From assembly GCF_000220395.1 (NCBI RefSeq), contig NW_004086259.1, positions 1-64,000 of the forward strand: a stretch of DNA of 64,000 nt, given 5' to 3'. Shown one piece after another: positions 52,076 through 63,447 of the stretch. The notes under the pieces are model-generated. The model was not told the DNA's origin. It worked only from the letters and a program-made list of their open reading frames with translations, and ran no database searches. A program made the position numbers and the translations under genes. Numbering within the stretch: the first letter of the stretch is position 1; each line of letters opens with the position of its first letter. This DNA comes from Ichthyophthirius multifiliis (taxonomy: Eukaryota; Ciliophora; Oligohymenophorea; Hymenostomatida).

Positions 52076-53393
52076 TTTTTATTTTTTATAAATAAAAGAA
52101 ATATTAAAAAAAACGTATTAATATTTATAAGCCTTTGAATAAAAAAAAATACAATGTATTTTTATATAAATAATATTTATATTATTTATTATAAATTAAG
52201 TTTTTTTTTAATTTAATAAAATAAATAAAAATTATTTTTTACACTTATAATTGTTTTTAATAAAATATTTATATATACATGACTATAATATATTATTTTA
52301 TATATTTTTATTTATCTTTTATTTTTATAATATTAAAGTTTTAGTTTTGTAATAATTTATAAATAAATTATAATTATTATTATTATTATTATTATTATTA
52401 TAATTATTATTATTATTATTATTATTATATTTATATAAATATATAAAACTATTTTTATTATTTTTATTTTATATATTTTTTACTATGATTAATTTTTTTA
52501 TATAGTATTAATTATATCTTTTTTTGTATATGAATTTATTTTTTTTATTTTTATTTTTATCTTGAAATTTTTTATCATAAAATATTTGTTTAACTTAATA
52601 TAATATTTTACTAAAAATTTAATCATATTTTTATATTTTTTACATCTATTTATTGCTAATATTGTTTTAATTATTTTTATATTTATTTATTCAAATTTTA
52701 ATTATATTTATAGCTTTTTTTTTAATAATAATTTTTTATCAATTCGATTATTTTATTTATTCTTATTCTCTTTTTATTTTATTATATATATTTATTTCTA
52801 TTTTTTTAATGAACTAATTAATATTATCATATTGATTATTTTAATTTACAAATTCATTTTTACTTCTTAATTTCTTTATTAAACTATATATTATTCTTTA
52901 TTCATTTTTTTATTTCAAAATATTTATTTAATGAAGTATAATTCTACGTTAAAAATCTTCATTATTCTTTATTCATTTTTTAAATAGATTATTATTCTTT
53001 ATCTTATTTTATTTATCTTTTTAATTTATCAACAATGTAAATAAATTATTATATTTATAATATAGAATATTATTTTATATAATTATTTACTTTGAATTTA
53101 TTTTTTTTATTATTATTTTTATAATGAACAACCATACTTCTATCATATTATTCATATTTTTTTTTATTCTTTATTTTTAATTCATATTTTAGTATTTATT
53201 TTAATTATATATATACATAATTAAAAAAGAAATTTTAACAAATTCAGGATATGTTAGATTTATAATTTTCTTCTTCTAAATAATTAATATTTTTTATATA
53301 TAAAAATTTGTTTGAAAAAATTAATATATATGAAAAACCTAGCATTTCATAAACTTAAGTTACTAGTAACTAAATACTTCCAATTATATTTTT
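52076..53393. other. gene-free AT-rich region
   Basis: 1.3 kb of T-rich low-complexity DNA including an (ATT)n array. No coding frame with recognisable content. Confidence 0.5.
52373..52430. repeat. (ATT)n trinucleotide array
   Basis: Two adjacent blocks of att/tat repeats, one broken by a taatta step. Confidence 0.9.
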
Positions 53394-54660
53394 TCAAATA
53401 TAGCTTTTTATAAATTTCATATTTCTTTTTTGATTTTCTTTTAATTTATTAATACGAATATTTAAGCATATTTTAAAACACATAACAGCTTTTACATAAT
53501 ATTTATGTATTAAATAAATTACTCTAATCAAAAAGTAACAATTATTTGTTTTTAAACCCTTTAATTATTGTTTATTTTTTTTTAACAAAAACGTAAAATT
53601 AAATAATACATCTTGTCTATAAAAATTTTTGACAATTTTAACATATTTAATATATACTTCTTCACATTATTTATAATGTCCAACCAACTGAATAATATAA
53701 TTTTGTAACTAAATCTATTAAATATTTTTAGCTTTTGATATATCTATGCTTTCTTTCTTTAAAATTATATTACTCTTAATTTGTGTTTAATAATTATTAA
53801 TCATTTTTAGAAATAAAATTGTTTTCATACTTTCTAATTAAACTTTCATCTTTAAATTTGTCTTTTATTTCTTTAAAAAACTTTATTAGATATTCCCTTG
53901 CGCTTTTATCTTTAGCAGTTTTAATCAAATCATTATTAGTTAAAGCTAATATGTTAAAAACTCATATAATTATTTTGTTTTTTATTTAGATTACTTTACT
54001 TATATAAATTAATTTTTATTTTAAATTATTGATTTTTGATATTATTACTTTGAGAAGAAAAAAAAATACTACTATAACTCTTAAAAACATATTTTCTTCA
54101 TTTAATTACTTCATTTTTTACTGTAAATTAGTTCAATTTTTCCTCTATTTTTATAATTGAGGAAATTATACTCGTTAATTGCATTTCTATTTATAATGTT
54201 TTATGTTTATTTGGTAATCTTTAAATTATTATTGGATTTTATTAAAAGTTTAGCTTTTGTGTAAATATTTCAGATTTAGAAATAAAGATTTAGTCACTTT
54301 CTTATGTATTTTAATGCTTTTGGATTGACATGGAAAAAGTTTTTTTTATTCATTTAATTAATTTAAAAGATTTAGTATAGGTTAATATTTTTTTATGTTT
54401 AAATAAAACTGTTTTCGTTACAACTATTTTAATTGTTTGAATTTTTTTTGTTTTTATTTTATATAATATTATTTTTTAAAGTCAAATTAATATTTTGTTC
54501 TTGAGTTTGTATTTTTTATAAATATTATTAAAATTGTTGTATAGGCTATTTCCAATTTTATTTGTAATTTTTTAAGCAACAAACAAACACTAGTTTAAAT
54601 GTTTAAATTTTGAACAATAAAAATTAGTTACTTTTTAAGAAAGTGTATACATTAATATTA
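53394..54660 (-). pseudogene. possible TPR-like gene, broken in several frames
   Basis: The minus strand carries protein-like stretches in changing frames: GNSLYNNFNNIYKKYKLKNK (about 54510-54570), FNKIQQQFKDYQINIKHYKQ (about 54220-54280), DLIKTAKDKSAREYLIKFF then YLIDLVTKLYYSVGW (about 53700-53930) and HYKQCEEVYIKYVKIVKNFY (about 53640-53700). The pattern of amphipathic helix pairs with G/Y/A positions resembles tetratricopeptide repeats. TGA codons and frame changes interrupt it at least three times, and no continuous gene model could be built. It could be a decaying gene, or a real gene with several sequence errors or unseen introns. It ends at TGA 53396-53394. Confidence 0.35.
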
Positions 54661-55482
54661 TAATTTATTTTTATTATATTGTCCATTATTTTTTTATTTT
54701 AATTTTTTTTTTTTATAAATATAAAATTATTTTCTATTTTTATAATCTATGGTATTAATAAAAGTAATTAATATAATAGGTTTATTTATTAAAAAATTAA
54801 TATAAATTATTAAAAATTTAAAAAACTATGCTTGTGAAAGAAATAATATGATTAATTATTTTTATATAAATAAATATTATTTAAAATAAGAATGTCTAAG
54901 TTTGCTTTATTTTTTTAAAAAGACAATGAAATAAAAAAATAATTAGATTTAATATAAAAAATATTATAATTTATTGTAATATTATGTGAATTAAATTTTA
55001 AAATAAGTTAAGAGCAATAAATTTATTATAAATTAATAATTATTAAGTTATAAAAATGTTATATATTTTAACATTTTATATTTCCTATTATAATTTAATA
55101 TACGAATTTAATAAAAATATTCTTATACATAAAAGTTTTATATTTCCACCTTTAGTTAATTTATTTATGAATAGTAATATAATTATTTATATTAATAATT
55201 AGTTTTTTTTTTTATTTTACTAGTTTTTCTTAGAGTTATATTAATCACTAATGCTCTTTATTATTATTTTGTTAATATGCTCAATTAACACAAAATAAAA
55301 ATATTGATATTTTTTTTTAAAATCAAATAAAAAAAAACACACACAAACACACGAATTTGGAAATATATCAAATAGTATAAAAATATATACTTTTTTTTAT
55401 TAATAATATATTTTTTTTTTGATCAATAATTAAATAACCAATTTTCTTAAAATAACAAAATAAAATAAAAACAGATAATAAA
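54661..55482. other. gene-free AT-rich region
   Basis: 822 bases of A/T-rich DNA between the broken TPR-like stretch and the PP1 gene; presumably the PP1 promoter lies in it. A short CA/AC run occurs at 55335-55355. Confidence 0.5.
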
Positions 55483-56102
55483 ATGGTGGATAAAAATTTA
55501 AAATAAGTTGATATTGATGTTGATAATATTATAGAAAAATTGTTAAGTTGTCGCGAATATAAACCTGGAAAACTAGCAAATTTAACAGAAACAGAAATTA
55601 GAGGTTTATGCATAAAATCGAGAGAAATTTTTATTTCCTAGCCTATATTACTTGAACTTGAAGCTCCTTTAAAAATATGTGGTATGTTTTTTTATTAATT
55701 ACAAGAAAATTATTTTAATAAATATTAATAGGAGATATACATGGCTAATTTTACGATTTATTAAGACTGTTTTAATATGGATAATGTATATTATATTTTT
55801 ATTTTTATTTTTTTTAAAAAATAATAATTAAAAAGATCCTCCTGATGCAAATTATTTATTTTTGTAAATATAAAAAAATAAAAAAAATAATTTAAAAATA
55901 ATTTAAAAAGAGGAGATTATGTTGATCGAGGAAAACAAAGTTTAGAGACAATCTCACTTTTATTAGCTTATAAAATAAAATATCCTGAAAATTTTTTTCT
56001 TTTGAGAGGAAATCATGAATGTGCATCAATAAACAGAATATATGGATTTTATGATGAATGTAATATATTATATAATTAAAATAAATAAATATTATATTTA
56101 AT

Positions 56103-56133
<31 letters not shown>

Positions 56134-56899
56134 TTATCAAAAAAATCAAATAAAATATTCGTCATATATTTATATTAAGGTAGAAGAAGATTCAATATAA
56201 AATTATGGAAAACTTTTACAGATTGTTTTAATTGTTTACCTGTCGCATCAATAATAGATGAAAAAATATTTTGCATGCACGGAGGTTTATCACCTGAATT
56301 AACAAATCTAGAATAAATACGTAGAATAGTAAGACCTATAGATGTTCCTGATACTGGTTCAAATATATATTTTAATTTTATTTCTAAAAAAATAATATAT
56401 ATGTATATTTATATATATATATATATATATATTTAAATATATATTATATATTTTTTTTATATATAAAATAATAGGATTATTATGTGATTTATTATGGAGT
56501 GATCCTGATAAAGATGTTTAAGGATGGGCAGAAAACGAAAGAGGTGTTTCTTATGTTTTTAGTCCAGAAATAGTTTCTGTTTTTTTGAAAAAGCATGAAC
56601 TTGATTTAATATGCAGAGCACATTAAGTTATATAATCAATTTTTTATATTTTATTTTAAAAAAAATTTAAATAAATTAGGTTGTTGAAGATGGTTATGAG
56701 TTTTTTGCTAAAAGATAATTAGTTACATTATTTTCAGCCCCTAATTATTGTGGAGAATTCGATAATGCAGGTATTTATTCTGATTTTATTTTTTTTATTT
56801 ATTTAAATTTTTTAAATAGCTGCTGTTATGACTATTGATGAATAATTAATGTGCTCTTTTTAAGTTTTAAAACCTGCGGATTCTAAAAGTGGAAAATGA
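55483..56899 (+). CDS. protein phosphatase 1 catalytic subunit
   Basis: ATG 55483 ([20 protein letters not shown]) to TGA 56897-56899, about 310 residues in eight exons. The PPP motifs are complete: [98 protein letters not shown] and [33 protein letters not shown] and the [11 protein letters not shown] loop are the PP1 signature, as opposed to PP2A/PP4. It lacks the YFL tail, as expected. PP1 works with targeting subunits; none is nearby. Introns include one (about 56061-56178) with a pure A run of about 23 bases, and one of about 125 bases containing (TA)n (56350-56473). Confidence 0.95.
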
Positions 56900-57377
56900 A
56901 ACATATGAAATAAATAAAATTAAAAAAAAAAATATTTATATAAAATAAAGTATATAAGATTTCTAATATGATAAATATATATAAAATTTATATTTATAAT
57001 TTTTAAACATTATTTATTTTTAATTTATTGAAAATAATATAAACTTAATATTTTTGTCTATTTAGTATATATATGACTAATTTTAAAGATTTTTAAATAA
57101 TATATAATAATATTAATTTTAAAATTTATAATTAATAATATATAAATATAATAATTTAAAATATAAAAATAAAATTATGATATATATTATAATAAATAAT
57201 ACGCATTTATATAATTTTAATAATTAAATAATTTAAAAATTATTAATATAATATTTTTTAATTTCATTTGTAATGAAAAAAAAAATATGTTTTAATATAA
57301 AGTAATATAATATGATATTTAATTTATAAATTAATTTTTCTTTTTTTAATCTACTCAAAATAAATTAAGTCTTTACC
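56900..57377. other. convergent intergenic region
   Basis: 478 bases of A/T-rich DNA between the PP1 and TRPC4AP-like stops. Nothing recognisable. Confidence 0.5.
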
Positions 57378-57698
57378 TCATTCTTTATTAAGCAGTTTAA
57401 TAATAAAGCATAGGTATTTAAGTTGAATAGGATAATCCATATGAATCTTTCGATTTATATTAATAATATTCTTACCATTAATTAAAGCATTTTCTACATA
57501 ATAAAATAAATAAATTAATATATATAAATATTCTTGATTTTACATAAGTTTTTATTTTATATCAGGATTTTATTCCAAATATATATTTACTTCTTAAATT
57601 AAAATTTATTCTTTTTCCTCTACATCATACCATTAAAATAAATAAATTAAGATTAGTGAATTTAAACAACAAATATCTATATTTATTTAAAATTAAAT

Positions 57699-57736
<38 letters not shown>

Positions 57737-60131
57737 ATACTCTCTTAACTAACTTATTAATCACTCATTGCTTAAATAGTCAAAAATATAGAATCTTTAA
57801 TTAAATTATCAAATGGTATATATTTTAAAAAAGAATCTAAGACCTATTTTAAAAAGCTATATATTTTTGTATTTTTTTTTTTTTTATTCTTAAAAAATAA
57901 AAATTAAAATAAACATTTTTATGATTTTAATATTCAAGTTTTTTTTAAGTTAAAAGTAAGGCCCTTATAAAAACATTAGAATCTATAATATTTTTCTATA
58001 GAATCTCAATAAGAAGATTTTATTTATTATTTATAACTATATAGTTATAAAAATATACTGTGTTTATAACATTATATTTAATAAATTCACTCATTACATC
58101 TAATATAAGTTAATTTTCGCTACCTTTTTATAAAGGCTTTCTTAAAGTATTACTAGGATCATTTTATTCGAAAAGTTATTTTGAAAATTTATCTATCAAA
58201 CCAAAGTAAAGAACATATAATTAATGGTATTAATTTGAGCCTCTAAGGAAGTTTTCTAAACAAGAAGTAAGCCAAAACTTAAAATTGCCTTTTGATTAAT
58301 CGTTTATTTTGAAATAAGCTTCAGCAATTAAATGTATGGTTCCTTTTTGTGAAACATTTGATAATTAATTTTCTTTAAATAGTTCATTTTATTCTATTAA
58401 TTAATTGAAATTTATATTATTTATTTAATCCGATAAATCGGCTTTTATATTAAAATCTTTTATTAAATTAGGAATTAATTCTTTTTTTGCATATTGCCTT
58501 TCTTCTAAACTAATAAGTTCAATCTTTATTATTAAATATATTTTTTTATTTTAGTATTTTTTTTAAAATAAAAATAAACTTTATTTTCATTTCCATCACA
58601 ATAATTTATTATTGTCCTTAATAATTAAATTCTAATAGTTGTCAAAAAATCTTCATTTAGGTTATTTTCTATATTATCGAATAAAACTAAAAAAAGTGGA
58701 TTTATTACATTCTCGATAAATCCTAATCTCCATAATTATTATTAAATATAGCCTTTTTAAGATCCTTATAGTATGTTTGAATACATAAATAAAACCTCCG
58801 TCTTTAAAATATATTTATATTTACTTTTTTAAAAAAAATATATAATTTTTATATTACTATATTTGAAAGTTTTAATATTAGTTTGAATATCATTTTATTT
58901 TAAATTAAGTTTTCTTTTTATTTATTTAAACAAAATAAAAAATTTAATGCTTTTATTTAAATTATTTATTTTTATTTTTTTACATTAACTTTAAGGACCT
59001 TCATTTATTAGGTTTTCAATTTCATAAACTTAAATATTTGTTTTTTCAAAATATTTATCTTGTTTCAACTTTTAAATACATTTTTTTAATTCAATTATAT
59101 TTTTACAAGTATTTATATCACTTATTATTTTTACTGTAGAACATATTAAAGTAAAGCATTTATAAAGAAAATATTTACTTTTTAAAAAAATTGAGTGGGT
59201 TTTTATTATCATATGTTCTTAATATTTTAAAGTATATTTATTATTGGAACTTTTAATTTTTTTATAGTCTAAAAATAATAAACTAATTACTTTAATAAAT
59301 TCAGCTAGCTTTTAAATATTACAAGAGTCTATAAACTTATATATATTCAATAAATTAATATTTTCATATTAAAAATCCCCAACTTCTATAATTTATTCTA
59401 ATAGGCAAACGCATATTTTCTCGATTTTAATATTTAAATTATTTTCCTTTTTTTAGAAAAAATTAAATATTTAATAAAAGGAATTAAATAAATATATTTT
59501 TTTTATATTTTTAATATTGGTAATTATAAAAAAAATTAGAAAAATGTAATTTTAATTTGTATTTATTTATTTACCGTATATAATTAAAATATTCTATCAA
59601 ATAATGATATATTTTAATTTAATTAGAAAATAATTTTTGGTTGCGAATAAAGAACAGCCTTTAAATTTCTAGCTAAGCCAAAAGTAAGATTATCACATTA
59701 TAATTTTTCTTATTAATTACTACGAAAAAAAGAATTCATTAAAGAATTTTATTTCTAAATAAGCTATTATCTTACTTGTTTTAGTAATTTTATTATAAGC
59801 AATGTATATTTTAGTAATTTCTGATAAAAATGGCAATCATTATTTTAATTAAGGAATTTGCAATAATAAATACTATGTTCTAATATATTGAAGTCATTAT
59901 TTATTTCTGTAAGTTAGCTTTCATCGTTTTTTAGTATAAAGTTATCTAATACAATTATTGATGACTCAAGCTTTTCTAAAAAATCATTTTTAACATGATC
60001 TATTTACTATTTTTATTATTTATTTTTTAGATTAAATAATTTAATATGTTATATAAAATATAGAATACTATTTTTTATCTGCTATTGCTTTTATTTTTTA
60101 AAACTTATCTTATTGTTTATTTATTTTTCAT
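57378..60131 (-). CDS. TRPC4AP/TRUSS-like protein
   Basis: A multi-exon helical protein of roughly 700 residues ending at TGA 57380-57378. Diagnostic blocks, in order: LTTIRIQLLRTIINYCDGNE, GNFKFWLTSCLENFLRGSNQ and LYVLYFGLIDKF, then ENQLILDVMSEFIKYNVINT and LQKNIIDSNVFIRALLL. These follow the animal TRPC4-associated protein (TRUSS) sequence segment by segment. In animals this protein is a substrate receptor of the CUL4-DDB1 ubiquitin ligase and binds TNF receptor 1 and TRPC channels. The N-terminal part (FLEKLESSIIVLDNFILKND; CDNLTFGLARNLKAVLYSQP) is clear, but the exact start is not: the nearest ATG (60131) is out of frame with it and an A-run lies between. Introns include a (TA)n-containing one near 57655-57745. 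Confidence 0.8.
57703..57732. repeat. (TA)n microsatellite
   Basis: A TA run in an intron of the TRPC4AP-like gene. Confidence 0.9.
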
Positions 60132-60556
60132 TTTTTTTTATTTTTTTATTAATATTTTTTTAACTTTTGCGATAAAAATTTAATTAATATATTTTATTAA
60201 ATTAAAATATTGGCCAATAAATTGTTAATTTTATTTTAGGTATTATTTGAATATATTTTTATAAAAAAATAATATTATAATCGTATATATTAAATAATTT
60301 ATTAAATATAATTAATATTAATTATATAAAAATATATTAATTGAGAAAACTATATAAAAGGATTATAAATAATTAATATATATTAGGTAAAAAATTTAAA
60401 TTAAAGAAAAAATAAAATATGTATATATATATAAAAAAAATTATATATTATATATGCTAAATATAAATAATTATATATTAATTTATTTAAAAATTATATT
60501 TATATATATAATTTGCTAAACTAAATTATTTATAAAAATCAAATATAAAATTAAAT
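60132..60556. other. divergent intergenic region
   Basis: 425 bases of nearly pure A/T between two divergent genes; no motif distinguishable. Confidence 0.5.
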
Positions 60557-61324
60557 ATGTGTTTTGGATTAAATAAATCAAATAGCGGAAATAATAATGC
60601 TGAAAAAAAGGAACAAAAAATAGTCCAAAAGAAAAAAAAAGAAGAAAAAATAAAATTAATATTATTAGGAGATATGTCAGTGGGAAAAACATCTATATGT
60701 GAATATTATAAAACAAAAAATTTTGTAAAAAATCGTCCTAATACTATAGGAGTAACATATTTTGAATTTGATATAAAATTAGAAAATAATTAAAATATTC
60801 ATTTAGATATTTGGGATACTGCAGGTTAAGAAGTTTATTAGTAAATATTATATAAATAAAATACTTTTTTTCAAATTAAAATATAAATATATTAAGCTTA
60901 ATAAAAATTATTTATTATATATAAATTTACAAATAATAATAAGATATTTTTTCGTATATTTTTTTTTTCTATTTTTATGTATTTTTTTTATTTTTTATAA
61001 AAGATCACTTTTAAAGTTATATTATTAAGATGCCAATATTGTTTTTTTAGTTTTTGATGTAAGCTAATAAAATACATTTACAAGAGTAGAATATTGGATT
61101 AATGAATTAGATGAATAAGTTGATAAAAATAATTTAAAAATTGTATTAATTGGCAATAAATGTGATATTGATTCTTCTTAAAGATAAATTTAAGTTCAAT
61201 AAGCACAATAATATGCAAAATAAAAAAATATATAATATTTTGAAACTAGTGCTCTTACTGGTGAAGGAATAACTTAAGCATTTAATTAAAGTGTTTAAAG
61301 CTATGTTTAATAAAAAAAAAATGA
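60557..61324 (+). CDS. Rab-like small GTPase
   Basis: ATG 60557 gives MCFGLNKSNSGNNN and a Lys-rich stretch, then the GTPase fold: the P-loop ILLGDMSVGKTS, switch I NRPNTIGVTYFEFD, DIWDTAGQEVY, GNKCDID and ETSALTGEG. One intron (60841-61003) splits the switch II region and fits exactly (AGQEVY / QSLLKLYYQDANIVFLVFD). The RabF-like TIG and switch II tyrosines point to the Rab5/21/22 side of the Rab family, though this is tentative. Rabs drive vesicle targeting. No C-terminal prenylation cysteines appear. In the literal frame the sequence runs on past the domain into a TATACA repeat without TGA; one extra base in the A-run 61312-61321 would bring TGA 61322-61324 into frame. Confidence 0.85.
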
Positions 61325-61504
61325 TTTTATTTAAAATAAAAATATTTTATATATGTAAATTCTTTTATTTAAAAACAATATTTTTAATTGTTAAAATATA
61401 TATATTTATTACATTAATTATAAAATAATATAAAAACAATAAAATATGTCATAGCAATCTTTATAAGTATTTATATGTATATATACATATACATATACAT
61501 ATAA

Positions 61505-61539
<35 letters not shown>

Positions 61540-61796
61540 TATATATATTTTTTATTATATATTTTTATTTAATTATAATTAATGATTATTTTTATTAATA
61601 AATATTCAAATTATCATTTTTTAGCAATCTAGTTATTTAAATTTTGTAAATTATTAATTACATATATAATTACATTTATTATTTTTATAAAAGGAAAAAT
61701 ATTCATTTTATACAAATTATTTTTATTTTGATTATATATATTAACAATTTTACTACTTTTAATTTTTATTTATAATTAAATTATACTTTTTCTTTA
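61325..61796. other. intergenic region
   Basis: 472 bases between the Rab-like and PTEN genes, containing the hexamer array and otherwise featureless A/T DNA. Confidence 0.5.
61466..61548. repeat. (TATACA)n hexamer array
   Basis: About ten copies of a tatacat/acatat unit followed by pure TA, downstream of the GTPase gene. Confidence 0.9.
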
Positions 61797-63164
61797 ATGT
61801 CTAGAAAAAATACATTAGATTTATAAAAACGTGCAAATTAATTTCATAATTATATTTAGAATACAATTTAATATAAAAATGAATGCCTTTAAAATATATT
61901 TAAGATTTTAGTTTCTAAAAAAAAAAATAGATTTAACTAAGATGGATATTCATTAGATTCAATATGTTATATATTTTTTGATATTAAATAAAATTTATTT
62001 TTAATATATAAAATTAATAGATATAACAGAACAAATTATTGCCATGGGTTATTTAGTCTATAACTATGAAAAACATATAGAAATTCAATGTAAGATGTGT
62101 ATAAATTCTTTACATATAGACATAAAGATCATTTTTAAATATATAATTTATGCAGTGAAAGAAAATACAGTAGCTAATTTTTTGATGTAATGTTTGAAGA
62201 ATTTCCTTCTGAAGACTATCAGGCTCCTAATTTGATTTGATTTATAAATTTTGTAAATTATTAGATCATTGGTTAAGTAAAGATTCTAAAAATGTTGCTG
62301 CTATTCATTGTAAAGCTGGAAAGGGTAGAACTGGAGTTATGATATGTTGCTATTTAATGTATAGTAAATATTTTAATACGGCTTATGATGCTTTAAGATA
62401 TTATGGGATAATGAGAACTAAGAATAATAAGGTAGAATATTTCGGTTTTATGTATTTTTAATTTTTTCATAAGGGAGTTACTATACCAAGTTAAATTAGA
62501 TATATTTAGTATTTTGAAAGAGCTTTATCTAATCCTAATTTTGATATTAAATAATTTATAGAAATAGAAGCAAGAATAACTAAAATTAAGCTAATTACGG
62601 TTCCTAATTTTAATTCTTTTGGAGGATGCTGTAAAAAAAATTGATTTTTTTATTTTTTTAAATTTTATCTTTTTTATTGAATTTTTTTTTGTTTTATTTA
62701 GGAACCTTTCTTTACTATTAATAATAAATCTTCTGAATATAATTCATTAGTAACTTTTTTAAAAAAAAATAAAATAAAATATAGATTTCCTTTTATTTAT
62801 TTATAGTTTTTTATATAAGGATTATATAAAATTAAAAACTTATAAAAATCAAGCCTATATTAAATTTAATTTAAATGAAATTAGAGTTAAGGGTGATATT
62901 CTTATTTAGTTTTTTAATATTCCGGCACTTAAAAAAAGGAAAAAATGTTTCAATTATGGATTAATTGCGCTTTTATTGAGAAAAATTGAATTTTAATTGT
63001 TGATAAATGTATGCTTGATAATGCTTGTAAAGTAAAATACTCTATTACTTAATTCATATTTATTTTAATTTATTAATATTTTATAGGATATAAAAAATAA
63101 AATATATGATAAAGAATTTTATATTGATATTCATTTCATAAATTTAAAGAATAAAGAAATTTGA
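61797..63164 (+). CDS. PTEN: PTEN-like phosphoinositide 3-phosphatase
   Basis: The phosphatase domain begins VSKKKNRFNQDGYSLDS and ITEQIIAMGY (intron about 61959-62014 between them), then FQIYNLCSERKYSS and LLDHWLSKDSKNVAAIHCK. The P-loop HCKAGKGRTG (62307-62336) is intact, including both lysines typical of PTEN. The TI loop KGVTIPSQIRYIQYFE follows after a 42-base intron (62432-62473) that could also be misread in frame. The C2 domain shows NLNEIRVKGDILIQFF, FQLWIN and YDKEFYIDIHF. PTEN converts PIP3 to PI(4,5)P2 at the plasma membrane. There is no PDZ-ligand tail. Two single-base frame changes are needed, near 62069-62073 (A-run) and 62231-62241, and perhaps more in the C2 domain. Stop TGA 63162-63164. 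Confidence 0.9.
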
Positions 63165-63447
63165 ATCATATATTCATTTAAAAACATAATAAAAATAACT
63201 TTATATAATATATAAATTTATAAAAAAATATATATTCTTAATATTATTTCTACATATAAAATTTAAAAAAATAACAATATTATTTTTTTGTAATATACAA
63301 TTATATTTAAAAATAAAATAATTTATTTAAAAAAAAAAAAAAAAAAATTATAAATATAAATATTTATTTATTTTTTTTAAAAAAAAAATAATATTAAAAA
63401 CAAAATAAAAAAAAAAAAACTAAAATAAATTAAAATAAAAAAAAAAT

